DNA of 64,000 nucleotides from Mucilaginibacter gossypiicola (GCF_900110105.1 NZ_FOCL01000002.1:310001-374000); one strand, 5' to 3'; shown: positions 36,134-45,975, counted from the first letter of the stretch. A program made the numbers and translations. The notes: generated by a model not told the origin, from the sequence alone.

Positions 36134-37133
36134 TCAATTCATCAAGAATTTTTTGCCAGGCAGGTTTCCGGGGAACATTTCCACGGATTTACGATACATC
36201 TCTATTGCTTCTTTCTTTTTGCCGATTTGCTGCAAAGCTTTTCCATAGCTGTCATAAGTATTCCAGCTTTGGGGGTACAGGAGGGTGCATAATTTCAGTG
36301 CTTCCAGCGCTTCGAGATCTCGGTGGTCGTCCAGAAGTTCCAGTCCGAGTTCGTTCAGTTCCCGCTCATCGGCGAAATAGTGAAGGGTATCCATCTTTAA
36401 CCTGTTGTAGAAGGTAGCGGCTGCATCTGGTCCTTCCTTAAAAAGGATACGTGCGTAAGGAAGGAAAAGGGATTGTTTTCCCGGCGGGGCTAGCTTAAAG
36501 TTCGAGACATTGTAGACGATGTTAAAGACCTCCTTACAGGCAGAGCCAAAGCCGCTGCTTTCCGCGTTATCGAGCAGGATTAGTGTTCTGTGATGCGTAA
36601 TGTCATGCCAGAAGAAGGTAAAGAAGCCGGGTTCACGGCCGGTATGCATGACCATTTTACCCAGGTTGTTCACAGGCAGGAACCAGCCCATTCCATATCC
36701 TGCCGGGCCGAACTCTCCGCCGGGCATAGCCTCCGCGCCGTCATTCAGGCGGCAGGAAGTAAAGGCCTGGCTAAGCAGTTTTTTGTCTAGTAATTTATAC
36801 CTGTCCAATGCCTGGGCGAATTTCAGCAGATCAGTTGTCGTGCTGACGATGTTTGTCGGGCCGTACAAATCACGCAGGTTATAACTCCAGCGTCTCACTT
36901 TTTTACTTTGGCTGATACTTTCCATGTCTCCGAGGTAATGATGACGAACGAGGTAGCCGGTGACCCGGTTGGAATCACCCTGCCTGTTGCCCAGCAGGTA
37001 GCTGTCCTTCATTCCTGCTGGCCGGAAAATATGTTTGTCCAGGTAGGTAGCAAAGGTTTCGCCGCTTATCACAATAGTTTCCCGGTATTGGATTTATCGT
37101 CAGCCAGCCGTTATTGCAACCTAGACCTGCATC
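36134..37133 (-). pseudogene. 5'-truncated serine hydrolase (beta-lactamase-like) with TPR tail
   Basis: The 36134-37072 frame encodes the last ~310 residues of a class C beta-lactamase-like protein (TYLDKHIFRPAGMKDSYLLG, YGMGWFLPV, HTGREPGFFTF) plus a TPR-like C-terminus (YPQSWNTYDSYGKALQQIGK). The catalytic SxxK region is missing. Upstream, CNNGWL appears in a different frame (near 37116-37133), followed by QYRETIV in the first frame, so a frameshift separates fragments, and the rest of the N-terminus is not found in the next 700 bases. The intact gene would be a periplasmic esterase or peptidase. The GTG at 37072 is only an apparent start. Confidence 0.7.
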
Positions 37134-37907
37134 ACTGAAAGGGTACTTGAGTCGGCGATGAGAATAACCCTGATATATATTTTTCTATAAACAATGACTG
37201 GTAATTCAACGTTAAATAAGTTGTCCGGTTTTGCTAAAATGCCATTCGGAGTCGTGCTATAGGTTTTATTTGAACTAGCCCTGTAAATCACAATGCAATC
37301 AAGTGAACTGAAAGCGCGCCTATTGCTTTTTACGCCTATGTTAATTGAGCAACATTTGGACTATTGATATGCGAAGTTGCTACCTAACAAAACTACGGGT
37401 GATAGGGTTTGCCTGTATGTGTTAGCATTTTTATCTTAAAAGTCGTTATTTAGCAATTTTCAATTATAACGACCTGCTTAAATTAAATTTTCCTTCCGTT
37501 ATATCTGCATAAATTAACGGCGAACTGCCCACCTTATGGATATTCCGGTATGCTTGACCATGTTGTTCCGTGCTCATTGGATCAATGAGTCGTGTTAATG
37601 AATATAAATTTCAAATATCTAACTCATAAAGATAGCATGGTCAAAGTGTAACGGAATGCCCTGACCTCTATTTGCGGAACTCATTGATCAACGGCTCCGG
37701 AATATCCAGGTTGAGGGCCTGAAAATTTTTGTATCACAACTCCGGACAGGAGGTGGGTACGATTTATTTTCGAAGCAACGCTTTTTCTGTATATGGGAAG
37801 GTGATAGATGTAAATATTATTTGAAATATTATTTTGCAACTTGCTGTAAATAAATTGTTTTATGTTTATATTGGTCTCGTTAGACCTAAAGTCTGGCAAA
37901 CCTTACC
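37134..37907. other. Intergenic region, nothing recognised
   Basis: About 770 bases. No ORF with recognisable protein content was found on either strand. It may include decayed sequence from the truncated hydrolase and the promoter for the 37908 operon. Confidence 0.4.
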
Positions 37908-39659
37908 ATGTCACCATTCGCCCGTTTTAAAAAACGAACGCTTGACCTGCTTTTGCCGGTCGTGTTATTGTTTGTTTGTCTAAATGCCAGCGCTCAGAGT
38001 GCCCAGGTGATCAGCATTGACTCCCTAAGCGGCAAGCCCTCGGCAGGTTTTCCTTTTGATAGCCCTTTTGAATTGAAATATTCCTTATCCGGGGGTGTTA
38101 AAGCGAGCAGTGCTATTTTATTCAGCGTAAGCAGCCAGGGTTGCCTTGGTAATGTCCTGTCCCAGGATTGCCGGGAGTCGATCCTGAAGACACAGATCGA
38201 TGCACTTAAGAAAAAGATAGCCGAAGAACAGGATCCCCTTGAAAAGAAGAAGCTAAAAAAACTGCTGGCGCAACAATTGAGTAGCACGATCAGCGTACCG
38301 CTAAAGATCAATAAACAGAACGGAGCAGATGTCTATGTTGATATGCCGGCACTTTCACCGAACAGGAGTTACCGGGTGTTCATCTTTGCTAACCCCGTCA
38401 AGGTCGAAGGATTGGAAGCTATCCTCAAAAAAATGGATACGGACGCTGTCGGCGCTGAAGCGGATTTCAACAAATTAGCGGTTACCTACAACACCGTTAT
38501 ACAAGTCAATCCCAGCAAGCCTTGTGCTGGCTGCCAAACGATCACTTTTCAGATAGGCCCTTTCGCTGCCTTTCAGCAAGACTACACCAATAAATGGAAA
38601 GCGCCCTGGACAGCATTGGTCGCTGAACGGGCAGCTTTGGATAAGTTAAAAGCCAGGTTTGCCGGAACAGCACCTTCAAAAACCTACGATCAAAAATATG
38701 ACAAGATCATCAAAGATTTCCTGGCCTATGCGCAGGAATGCATCAAATGTGATGTGAAGGCCCCGCAATATGAACTACTATCTAAAACCAAAGTAGATAT
38801 CCCTTCGGTGCTGATCAATTTACATTCCTCCTTGCTTCCCACGGTATATACAGGGGAAACAGACCTTGCGCTGCTAAATGCCACAGTTCCGAATCCAGAC
38901 CAGGCCCCTGAAGTGACATTGCAGAACCTGACCAACACGATACTGGAGTTACAGGCGATCGTCGCGCTGACGGATTATTTCAAGTATAAGTATGCTTATA
39001 CCAATACCGATCTGGCGGCGTTCGAGCTGTTCATAAAAGGTGCGATCACGGACAACGAGGCGAACCTGACCGCGCTGAAAGCCTATCAAAAAGCTATTGC
39101 TGATGAGACCGCAAAGGTCAAAAAGATGGAGGCGGCTTTTACTGCTTTAACGGTTCCCTTTTTTAATCAGCCGGTCAATAACGTGGGCTCGAACACCTGG
39201 ACCTACAGTTTCGATACGCGGGCAACCTATATGATAAGGTCTGATTTTGGCTTCATGGTATATGGCAATCCCTGGAACAATCCGGGTTTGAAAGGTTTTT
39301 TACCTTACGTAGGCTTTCACGTTAACCTGCGCCCCATGAACACCGACATCCCATTCAGCCAGATCCCTGATAAAGATATCTTCAGCTATTTATCCCTGAA
39401 CGCCGGTGCTGTCATCGGTTCGCTGGCACAGGCGGGTGAGCGCGACGGCCTGATCGGCGGAACCTCTATCTATACAGGCCTCGGGGTGAATTTCAGTCAC
39501 GAAGTGCGGCTTACTTTCGGCGGCGTATGGTACCGCAAATACGATCCCAATCCGCTCATCAACCGCAAAACAGCAGGTGTGACACCTTACCTGGGGCTGT
39601 CGATCGACTTTAGGTTAAAAGACATTTATAACGGATTTAAGAAAATTTTTGAGCCATGA
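37908..39659 (+). CDS. Large exported protein of unknown family, first gene of a cassette
   Basis: 583 residues: signal peptide ending near NASAQ, a domain with two Cys (QGCLGNVLSQDC), a charged coiled segment (about 95-125, KKKIAEEQDPLEKKKLKKLL), a CAGCQ motif, and a C-terminal third that looks like outer-membrane strands (FDTRATYMIRSDFGFMVYG, SLNAGAVIGSLAQ, YTGLGVNFSHEVRLTFGGVW, VTPYLGLSIDFRLKD). It may be an outer-membrane protein with a periplasmic N-terminal part. I do not recognise the family. It overlaps the next gene by four bases. Confidence 0.8.
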   Translation: MSPFARFKKRTLDLLLPVVLLFVCLNASAQSAQVISIDSLSGKPSAGFPFDSPFELKYSLSGGVKASSAILFSVSSQGCLGNVLSQDCRESILKTQIDALKKKIAEEQDPLEKKKLKKLLAQQLSSTISVPLKINKQNGADVYVDMPALSPNRSYRVFIFANPVKVEGLEAILKKMDTDAVGAEADFNKLAVTYNTVIQVNPSKPCAGCQTITFQIGPFAAFQQDYTNKWKAPWTALVAERAALDKLKARFAGTAPSKTYDQKYDKIIKDFLAYAQECIKCDVKAPQYELLSKTKVDIPSVLINLHSSLLPTVYTGETDLALLNATVPNPDQAPEVTLQNLTNTILELQAIVALTDYFKYKYAYTNTDLAAFELFIKGAITDNEANLTALKAYQKAIADETAKVKKMEAAFTALTVPFFNQPVNNVGSNTWTYSFDTRATYMIRSDFGFMVYGNPWNNPGLKGFLPYVGFHVNLRPMNTDIPFSQIPDKDIFSYLSLNAGAVIGSLAQAGERDGLIGGTSIYTGLGVNFSHEVRLTFGGVWYRKYDPNPLINRKTAGVTPYLGLSIDFRLKDIYNGFKKIFEP

Positions 39660-40375
39660 AAAAATTGACCTATGGTTTGATCCTGCTGGGCATATTAGCC
39701 TGGAACAGCTGCCAGAAAGACCCGGACGAGTACCTGGCTGAAAACAAAAGTAAAATATTCATGATCTCGGCGCCAACATCCGTCCCAGCGGACGGCAAGT
39801 CAACGATCCTGATCACCGCAACACTTTCGCCGGCGACCGCCGATAATAGAACGGTGACGTTCACGACGAGTAAGGGGACATTTGCCGATAACGATTCCGT
39901 TAAACTTACTACAAACGCTGCAATTACCAACGGTACGCTGGTGGCTTCGGCCTATCTTAGGTCAAGCGTGGATGCCAATGACCGTGTGCTGGTCAAAGTA
40001 TCTGCACCACGTTTGGACACGACCCTGGTGATCAAATTCGTGACGGCCCTGCCGGATAGCATCCACAGTGAGTCGACGACGGTGATCGCCAGTAAGAATT
40101 ACAACAACCAAATACCGATCACCACCTACCTTTTCCGCAAAGTCGGTAAAGCAACCACCGGCCAGACAGCGTCTTACCGCGCTATTAAAGCTGATGGCAC
40201 GGGTATCGGATCCTTTATCGGTATAAGCCCGACCGGTAGCGATGCCACGGGAGTGATCAAATCCACCTTCGTTACACGGGATTCCGTCTATGCTGGAAAT
40301 ATTCGGATCATCACTTCGGTGCTAGGTACGCAAAAAACACTTTTGGATACTGTTAAACTTTTAATAAAACCTTAG
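39656..40375 (+). CDS. Lipoprotein with bacterial Ig-like (invasin-type) domain
   Basis: 239 residues: signal peptide with lipobox (WNSC, Cys19), then an Ig-like domain of the Big_1 kind (SAPTSVPADGKSTILITATL, NRTVTFTTSKGTFADND) and a second, similar domain (TGQTASYRAIKADGTGIGSF and SDATGVIKSTFVTRD). It is surface or periplasm anchored by lipid. Its start overlaps the preceding gene and it leads by 12 bases into a tiny third gene, so all three are probably one operon. The role may be adhesion or assembly of a surface structure; that is inference. Confidence 0.82.
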   Translation: MKKLTYGLILLGILAWNSCQKDPDEYLAENKSKIFMISAPTSVPADGKSTILITATLSPATADNRTVTFTTSKGTFADNDSVKLTTNAAITNGTLVASAYLRSSVDANDRVLVKVSAPRLDTTLVIKFVTALPDSIHSESTTVIASKNYNNQIPITTYLFRKVGKATTGQTASYRAIKADGTGIGSFIGISPTGSDATGVIKSTFVTRDSVYAGNIRIITSVLGTQKTLLDTVKLLIKP

Positions 40376-40387
40376 CAACATACACAA

Positions 40388-40630
40388 ATGGCACAATTTT
40401 CAGAAGAAACGGTGGCTGATGGTATTCAGCAACTCATCAACGCTTTTCAGGAGCAACTCGATGGAAGGATCATCGGCATCAGATCGATCACATTTGAACT
40501 TTCTGATGAAACCGAACAAGAGATCGACCTGCCGGAAGACGGACACGGTGTGATCGGTGACCCGGGCTCCAGCCCAAACACGGTTTGCACACCGTTGGGA
40601 GGCGGCATGTGGCAGTGTGTCAAAACTTAA
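40388..40630 (+). CDS. Small cytosolic protein with paired C-terminal cysteines
   Basis: 80 residues with no signal peptide: a helical start (EETVADGIQQLINAFQEQLD), a strand region (GIRSITFELSDETEQEIDLP) and a Gly/Pro-rich tail ending VCTPLGGGMWQCVKT. The two cysteines 10 residues apart could form a disulfide loop or bind a metal. It is the third gene of the 37.9 kb cassette. I do not recognise the family. Confidence 0.65.
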   Translation: MAQFSEETVADGIQQLINAFQEQLDGRIIGIRSITFELSDETEQEIDLPEDGHGVIGDPGSSPNTVCTPLGGGMWQCVKT

Positions 40631-41080
40631 TCGCCATTACGCCTTTTTAACGGACCTGCCTGTTGCCGTTCCTTTTGAACGCGTGTAAACCACTCCAGGA
40701 AACCCGGGGTGTGTTTGGAAGCTGCAAATAGGGCGGCCAGGTATTCGTCTAATATTTTGAGTTGCTTCCATTGTTGGGCTTCGGCTAACAATTCGGCAAG
40801 GCCATTCGTCAACATTTCCGGCTCAGTTGGGGATTCTGCGTTCAATACTGCCCGCGTTTCTTCCCTGGGTGGCCTTGCCCTTTCTCGCTCCAGTTGCCGG
40901 GCATGAATTTCCATATGGTCTACGATAGCCTGGATCTGTTCCTCCAATAACTTGTTGCCGTCGCGCCAGTCGCGGCCTCCCCACCAGTCCATCCGGAACG
41001 CAAGCCGGCCTGTGGGTTTTAGTTGTCGGGTATCATGTTCGTTCGCTTTCGGCAGGGTCTTACATATCTCGTAAAGTCAT
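40627..41080 (-). CDS. Hypothetical charged protein, probably frameshifted at the 5' end
   Basis: The clean frame runs 40627-40992 (121 residues, MDWWGGRDWRDGNKLLEEQI ...), helical and highly charged. The same frame continues upstream as protein-like sequence (KTLPKANEHDTRQLKPTGRLAF, in two parts) with no start until a TGA. An ATG with a good Shine-Dalgarno (GGAG) sits at 41080 in the adjacent frame and reads MTLRDM before a stop, so one indel near 41065 would restore a ~150-residue protein. The family is unknown. It converges with the 80-residue gene, overlapping by four bases. Confidence 0.55.
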
Positions 41081-41629
41081 GGCCTAATTCTCCTTTAAAA
41101 ATGTTTTAAGAATTACTCTGACAGCCTCAGCAAGCACCATACCAGTAATATGTGCGAAAAAAATTGCAGTATAACTCTGAAAAAATTACAGTGCCAGTGT
41201 CAATTTTTCGCCCTAATGCTCCGGGCGGTCAGTTTTCGGTCGGTAAAAGCCGCGCTGGCCGATGATCTTTACCTGTTGTTTGAAGCCGCGCTGATCGGAC
41301 AAAAAGTACATCGAGATTATAGGCCAGTTGAAAAAGCAAAGCAATTTCGGCAAAGTTAATTTAACTGGAAAAGACAATTACGTTGACCCTCTTCGCCAAT
41401 TTACCTTATGACTATAATCAACTGTATTTCAGATTTTACAGTGATAAAATCTAAATTGGCAATTGGGGGCAATCAGGTTCGGTTTATCCAATTTGCCAAA
41501 TTTCAGTGCATTTTCTCCCAAAGATTAATGAGCCTTTTTTGAGCTGAGTGTATGGCTCTCCTTCCTATTGAATGGGAAAGCTTGGCCGACAGATGACGTC
41601 TAAAAATGAATGCATTTTATTCGCTGTTT

Positions 41630-41870
41630 TTAAATAAAAGCAGAACCGGCAGAGCTCGCAGCAATTTTAAAAGAAAACCCGGACAAATAGCCGCTGATCC
41701 TTAATGCCCAAGGCCACTTGTAAGCAGGAGCCCTTGAATAAAAACTAATTAATACCTCGTAAGCTTTAAAACATTACTCAGCAGACAAGAAGAGGTCTGG
41801 CTGCGCGACTGGTTGTGTTTGCGTTGTAACGACCCTTCCTTAAAGATTATACTGGAAAGGGAAAAATAAA
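41630..41870 (+). pseudogene. Decayed coding relic in the 41.1-42.0 kb gap
   Basis: Two protein-like stretches broken by stops: KAEPAELAAILKENPDK, a TAG, then PLILNAQGHL near 41635-41731; and YLVSFKTLLSRQEEVWLRDW followed by LCLRCNDPSLKIILEREK near 41755-41869. They may come from one or two lost genes. I do not recognise the family. The remainder of 41081-42050 shows no gene. Confidence 0.35.
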
Positions 41871-42050
41871 TCAATTTTCAGTGTACCCCCTCTGTTTTTA
41901 ACTCCCATATCAATTTGTTAAAAAGTGTTAAAGCTATTTGATTTTTTTTGACAGCTGTTTTTCTTTGAGCCGTCAATTTTTAAACGTTAAACCAATTATC
42001 GAAAAAAGCATTTTTTGAAAGCTATCATTAACCATTTTAGTTGTTAGATC

Positions 42051-42908
42051 ATGTTACCCCAAATCACTATCACCCGTTTCAGCGCAGCGCGCAGCTTGAC
42101 ATTTCTTTTATTATTTCTAACATCCGCCTTCGCATCACAAGCGCAACAGCAGCCAGTCACCTGGCCGGCTGGCAAATCAGGCTTTACCGCCAAACTGATG
42201 AACATCGAGGCCGCAACCAATGAAATCTTCCGTTACAGCACGACGCTCCATAACGGCTCGGCCAGCGCCAAGATCTACGAATTTAAAACCGATATTCCCT
42301 TTGGCTGGACGATTGCCTACAAGGTGGACGGCAACCAGGTCACTTCCATAAACATGGACGCAGGCAAAACACAGGATATCGCCATCGAGATCAATGCCAC
42401 GGCTACCGCCTCCCCGAAAAAATACAAGGTTCCGATCAGGGCCGTATCCGGTTCCGATACCCTATCGCTGAATCTGGAAGCCGTAGTTAAAGGCTCCTAC
42501 AGTTTGACACTAAGTACACCTACCGGAAGATTAAGCGACGAAGTAACCTCGGGCAGCCAAAAAGAGTTGCAGCTGACCGTCAAAAACACTGGTACGCTGC
42601 CGTTGAACGACCTGCAGGTTACCGCACAATTGCCTACCGGCTGGGAATCTACTTTTGAACCCGCGAGTATCAAACAACTGGAGGCTGGGAAAACCGTTGA
42701 TGTTAAAGCGACCGTAAAAGTGCCGGACAAAACCATTGCCGGGGACTATGCTGCTAATTTTACGGCAACTAATAGCAATACCAACTCACAGATCGCTTTC
42801 CGACTCGCGGTCAAAACGTCCTTGCTTTCCGGCTGGATGGGTATTTTGGTCATCCTGTTGGCCATTGGCATCGTTTATTATCTCATTCGTAAATATGGCA
42901 GAAGATAA
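42051..42908 (+). CDS. Secreted NEW3-type protein with C-terminal membrane anchor
   Basis: 285 residues: signal peptide ending near ASQAQ, two Ig-like repeats of the NEW3/COG1470 type (TLHNGSASAKIYEFKTDIPF, and SGSQKELQLTVKNTGTLPLN followed by LPTGWESTFEPASIKQLEAGK), and a C-terminal helix (WMGILVILLAIGIVYYLIRK). Proteins like this sit beside ABC exporters and are thought to extend into the periplasm. It is followed 23 bases later by the ABC ATPase, so it is probably part of that complex. Confidence 0.87.
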   Translation: MLPQITITRFSAARSLTFLLLFLTSAFASQAQQQPVTWPAGKSGFTAKLMNIEAATNEIFRYSTTLHNGSASAKIYEFKTDIPFGWTIAYKVDGNQVTSINMDAGKTQDIAIEINATATASPKKYKVPIRAVSGSDTLSLNLEAVVKGSYSLTLSTPTGRLSDEVTSGSQKELQLTVKNTGTLPLNDLQVTAQLPTGWESTFEPASIKQLEAGKTVDVKATVKVPDKTIAGDYAANFTATNSNTNSQIAFRLAVKTSLLSGWMGILVILLAIGIVYYLIRKYGRR

Positions 42909-42931
42909 AATAGCCAATCCATTTTTTACCA

Positions 42932-43912
42932 ATGAAAGATCCTATTATACAATTAAAGGGCTTAACCAAACAGTATGGCGCTGTTAAAGCGGTAGATGGT
43001 TTAAATCTTGATATCGACAAAGGTGAGATCTTTGGATTGCTGGGACCTAACGGAGCTGGCAAAACCACCACCATATTGATGATGCTCGGGCTTACCGATC
43101 CCACGAGTGGTACCGCTTTTGTTTGCGGGCACAATGCAACTAGCAACCCTATCTCAGTTAAGAAAAAAGTGGGCTATATGCCCGACAATGTCGGTTTTTA
43201 TGATAATATGACCGCGCTGGAAAACCTGGTGTATATCGGCAGACTGAACAGCGTACCTGAAAATGAACTAAAAAAGCGTTCTGCCGAAGTGCTGGAGGTT
43301 GTGGGCCTTGCCGCAGACCAACATAAAAAGACTTCAGCTTTTTCCCGTGGCATGAAACAACGTCTTGGTCTGGCCGATGTGCTGATCAAGAACCCTGAGG
43401 TCATCATCCTGGATGAGCCGACACTCGGCATCGACCCCACCGGGGTTAGAGATTTCCTGGCGCTCATCAAACAGTTGAGCCGGCAGCAGGGGCTCACCGT
43501 TTTACTCTCATCGCACCATTTACACCATGTTCAGCAGGTGTGCGACCGCGTAGGGATTTTCGTAAACGGACAATTGTTGGCACAGGGAGATATCGGTGCT
43601 TTGTCTGCCCAGTTATTCGGCACCGACAGCCATGTCACTTCTATCAGGCTAGCACAACCCGTTTCACAACCCTGGCAGCAGGAGCCGGAACTCCAGGCAT
43701 GGGAAGCCATTACCCGGATTCGCATCCACGAAAATGAACTGGAATTTACCAGCAGGCGTGACATAACGGCCGCACTGGTTCGTTTCCTTGTTGAAAAAGG
43801 CCATGACGTAATCGGTGTCAATCAAAAAAATTATGGACTCGACGACATTTACCAGAAATATTTTGAATCAAATAATACTAAAAAAACAAGCTATGAAAAG
43901 TCAATCTCCTGA
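42932..43912 (+). CDS. ABC transporter ATP-binding protein
   Basis: 326 residues with all ABC motifs: Walker A GPNGAGKTT, Q-loop region VGYMPDNVGFYDNMTALENL, signature SRGMKQRLGLADVL, Walker B VIILDEPTLGID and H-loop LLSSHHLHHVQQV. A C-terminal extension (about 230-326) resembles the CcmA/YhaQ-type export ATPases (a gliding-motility-like GldA group). It energises the adjacent permease. Its 3' end overlaps the permease start by 20 bases. Substrate unknown. Confidence 0.95.
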   Translation: MKDPIIQLKGLTKQYGAVKAVDGLNLDIDKGEIFGLLGPNGAGKTTTILMMLGLTDPTSGTAFVCGHNATSNPISVKKKVGYMPDNVGFYDNMTALENLVYIGRLNSVPENELKKRSAEVLEVVGLAADQHKKTSAFSRGMKQRLGLADVLIKNPEVIILDEPTLGIDPTGVRDFLALIKQLSRQQGLTVLLSSHHLHHVQQVCDRVGIFVNGQLLAQGDIGALSAQLFGTDSHVTSIRLAQPVSQPWQQEPELQAWEAITRIRIHENELEFTSRRDITAALVRFLVEKGHDVIGVNQKNYGLDDIYQKYFESNNTKKTSYEKSIS

Positions 43913-44861
43913 TCCGGGGCCTTTCGGCGTTATGGTTCACAAGGGAATAGCGGATCATATACGCAGCTGGCGCTTCAGTATACTGATTGCGCTTATTGTT
44001 CTTACTTTTATCGCCGCGATGTATGTATCTCTGGCGAATATTAAATCAGCAATAGGAAATACAAAAGATCCGGACCATCTTTTTTTATATCTGAAGTTGT
44101 TAACGACAACCGATAATTCCATCCCACCATTTCACGTGTTCCTGAGTTTTCTGGCACCGTTGCTGGGTATCAGCTTAGGGTTTGATGCGGTCAATTCCGA
44201 GCAGAACAGCGGTACCTTAACCCGCCTGATGGCGCAGCCCATCTACCGGGATAATTTGCTACTGGCCAAATTTGTAAGCGCCCTGGTTATCGTCAGCAGC
44301 TTGTTTTTTGCATTGGCTTTGCTGATGATAGGCGGCGGATTAGTACTGACTGGTGTGCGCATGGAACCGCAGGAATTGTTTCGCATACTGGGGTTTATTG
44401 TGATCACTATTGCTTATGTGGCTTTTTGGTTAAGTTTATCTATCATGCTTTCCATCTTGTTTAAGCAAGCGGCAACTTCCGCGCTTACAGCTATCGGGAT
44501 CTGGTTGTTCTTTACGATATTTTACCAGATTGTCATTAACCTTATTGTCAAGTCCTTCTTACCTGATGCGGCTTACCTTACCCAAGCCGAGATCATTAGT
44601 TATAACGATCTTATCTTGAATCTGCAACGTATCGCTCCGAACCAGCTTTACTCAGATGCAGTTACCACTTTACTAATGCCCTCCGTTCGAAGCCTTGGTC
44701 CGGTAACCATGGAGCAAATGGCGGGCGCTATACCGGCTCCGCTGCCGTTTAAGGAAAGTGTCATGATCGTATGGCCGCAAGTAAGCGGTTTAATTGCATC
44801 AGCAGTAGGGTGTTTTGCATTTGCTTATTACTTTTTTATGCGACGTGAGATACGCAGCTGA
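43893..44861 (+). CDS. ABC-2 type permease
   Basis: ATG 43893 gives 322 residues (MKSQSPDPGPFGVMVHKGIA); an in-frame ATG at 43815 lies inside the ATPase gene and is unlikely. Six hydrophobic segments, a large extracytoplasmic loop after the first helix containing ANIKSAIGNTKDPDHLFLYL, and the typical DAVNSEQNSGTLTRLMAQP sequence of ABC-2 permeases. With the NEW3 protein and the ATPase it makes a three-part export or envelope system, similar to Gld-type or antibiotic-export modules. Substrate unknown. Confidence 0.92.
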   Translation: MKSQSPDPGPFGVMVHKGIADHIRSWRFSILIALIVLTFIAAMYVSLANIKSAIGNTKDPDHLFLYLKLLTTTDNSIPPFHVFLSFLAPLLGISLGFDAVNSEQNSGTLTRLMAQPIYRDNLLLAKFVSALVIVSSLFFALALLMIGGGLVLTGVRMEPQELFRILGFIVITIAYVAFWLSLSIMLSILFKQAATSALTAIGIWLFFTIFYQIVINLIVKSFLPDAAYLTQAEIISYNDLILNLQRIAPNQLYSDAVTTLLMPSVRSLGPVTMEQMAGAIPAPLPFKESVMIVWPQVSGLIASAVGCFAFAYYFFMRREIRS

Positions 44862-44994
44862 TGAGAGAGCAAATGATGTAAGAAGTATGGGCAGGTAAAC
44901 CCTGTTTGATTTGACCCTGACTAGCCTGTTTGGAATGAGTACTTTGATCCAGTGTTGGCTTTCACCGAACAGTCCTGTCTGTTTTTATTGATAC

Positions 44995-45260
44995 TTAGCA
45001 GGAACGGAACAGGTAAGCGCCACCGAACGGGCCGCACATAAAGAAAAAAATGATCGCCAGCCGCAGCCTGATGCGCGATTTAAGCAAAGGCCGGTCAGTG
45101 TTTGATTTTTGCAATACCTGCGCGAACTCGACACCGAGGTCAGTAACGGTGCCTGTCAGGTGGGTAGCGGACTAAAGAACCGAAAACCATGGAAACCAAT
45201 GCGTTTTGAAGGCCCATCGCAAAAAGCAGGCTGCCTGCAAACATTTTCTTAGCCAACAGA
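44995..45260 (-). pseudogene. DUF1275 (YoaK-like) membrane protein fragment
   Basis: The minus strand reads FAGSLLFAMGLQNALVSMVFG, then, after a one-base shift, THLTGTVTDLGVEFAQVLQK and LLKSRIRLRLAIIFFFMCGP, ending in a stop at 44995. This is the C-terminal half of DUF1275. The N-terminus is missing and a frameshift breaks the conserved VRTTHLTG region. It is a decayed host gene or cargo relic, lying just left of the second mobile-element scar. Confidence 0.7.
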
Positions 45261-45534
45261 CTGCCATGATAACGGTAACCAGGCAAGGCCAGCAGTTGCA
45301 AAACAATTATAAATAAACCGACAATGCTTTTTCAAAATTAATTCTTTAAGTTTGACTTATTAGAAAATGTTCTTTCCAAAAATCGCTAAAATAGAATCAG
45401 TGTTATAGGGTAACATTGAGGGTAACAAAGGCGATAATAGATTTTATAATTACTTCACAATAAGGAATATAGTAGCGCATGGGTAAGCCAAAACCGGTCC
45501 CGTCCATTCCGCTAAAAGAGCCGCAAGGCACATC

Positions 45535-45573
45535 AAAAGCGCTTAGATTACTGGTCTAAGCGCTTTTTTTATA
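45535..45573. terminator. Strong bidirectional terminator before the att-like region
   Basis: AAAAGCGCTTAG, nine-base loop, CTAAGCGCTTTT, with T-runs on both sides. It marks the left border of the repeat-rich region that precedes the integrase fragment. Confidence 0.85.
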
Positions 45574-45621
45574 TCCGAAAAACCGCATAACACCTCAGCA
45601 TTTATGACTCAGCCAGCGACC

Positions 45622-45975
45622 TATTCGGTGACTGGTTCAGAACACCTAATTTAGTCACCAAATCAATGATTAACTAATTGTAAATCAATTATTTGCAATC
45701 ATAAAATTTGGCCTCAAAACACCTCATTTTAACGCAAGTTTCTGGTTTAAAAACGACCTTAATCAGAGGGGATATCAGACCATCTCAGAACCCTGCGGAA
45801 ATTATGATCCGCAGGGTTCGGGAGCCGGAATAAACGCCGAAAAATACGGTTTTGGTGACTAACTCGGTGACCTAATTTGACATTACAAAAAAGGTCACCG
45901 AATAAGGGGTTAATTGATTGATTTTAAAGCACTTGAATAAGTGAAAATTAGTCACGAAAAGCGAGTTTTCGTGAC
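45622..45975. repeat. Array of GTCAC/GGTGAC inverted repeats, att or integrase-arm site candidate
   Basis: TATTCGGTGACT (45622-45633) is mirrored by GGTCACCGAATA (45893-45904), and TTAGTCACCAAA (45651-45662) by TTTGGTGACTAA (45851-45862), giving nested inverted repeats. CTCGGTGACC follows at 45863-45872. A 10-bp hairpin (GTCACGAAAA, five-base loop, its exact complement) lies at 45951-45975, ending 33 bases before the integrase fragment. Such repeated sites upstream of a tyrosine-recombinase gene are typical for arm-type binding at an attachment region. Confidence 0.6.

Noticed and set aside
37681..37899. 72-codon minus-strand ORF
   Set aside because: No recognisable content and overlaps the likely promoter of the 37908 operon.
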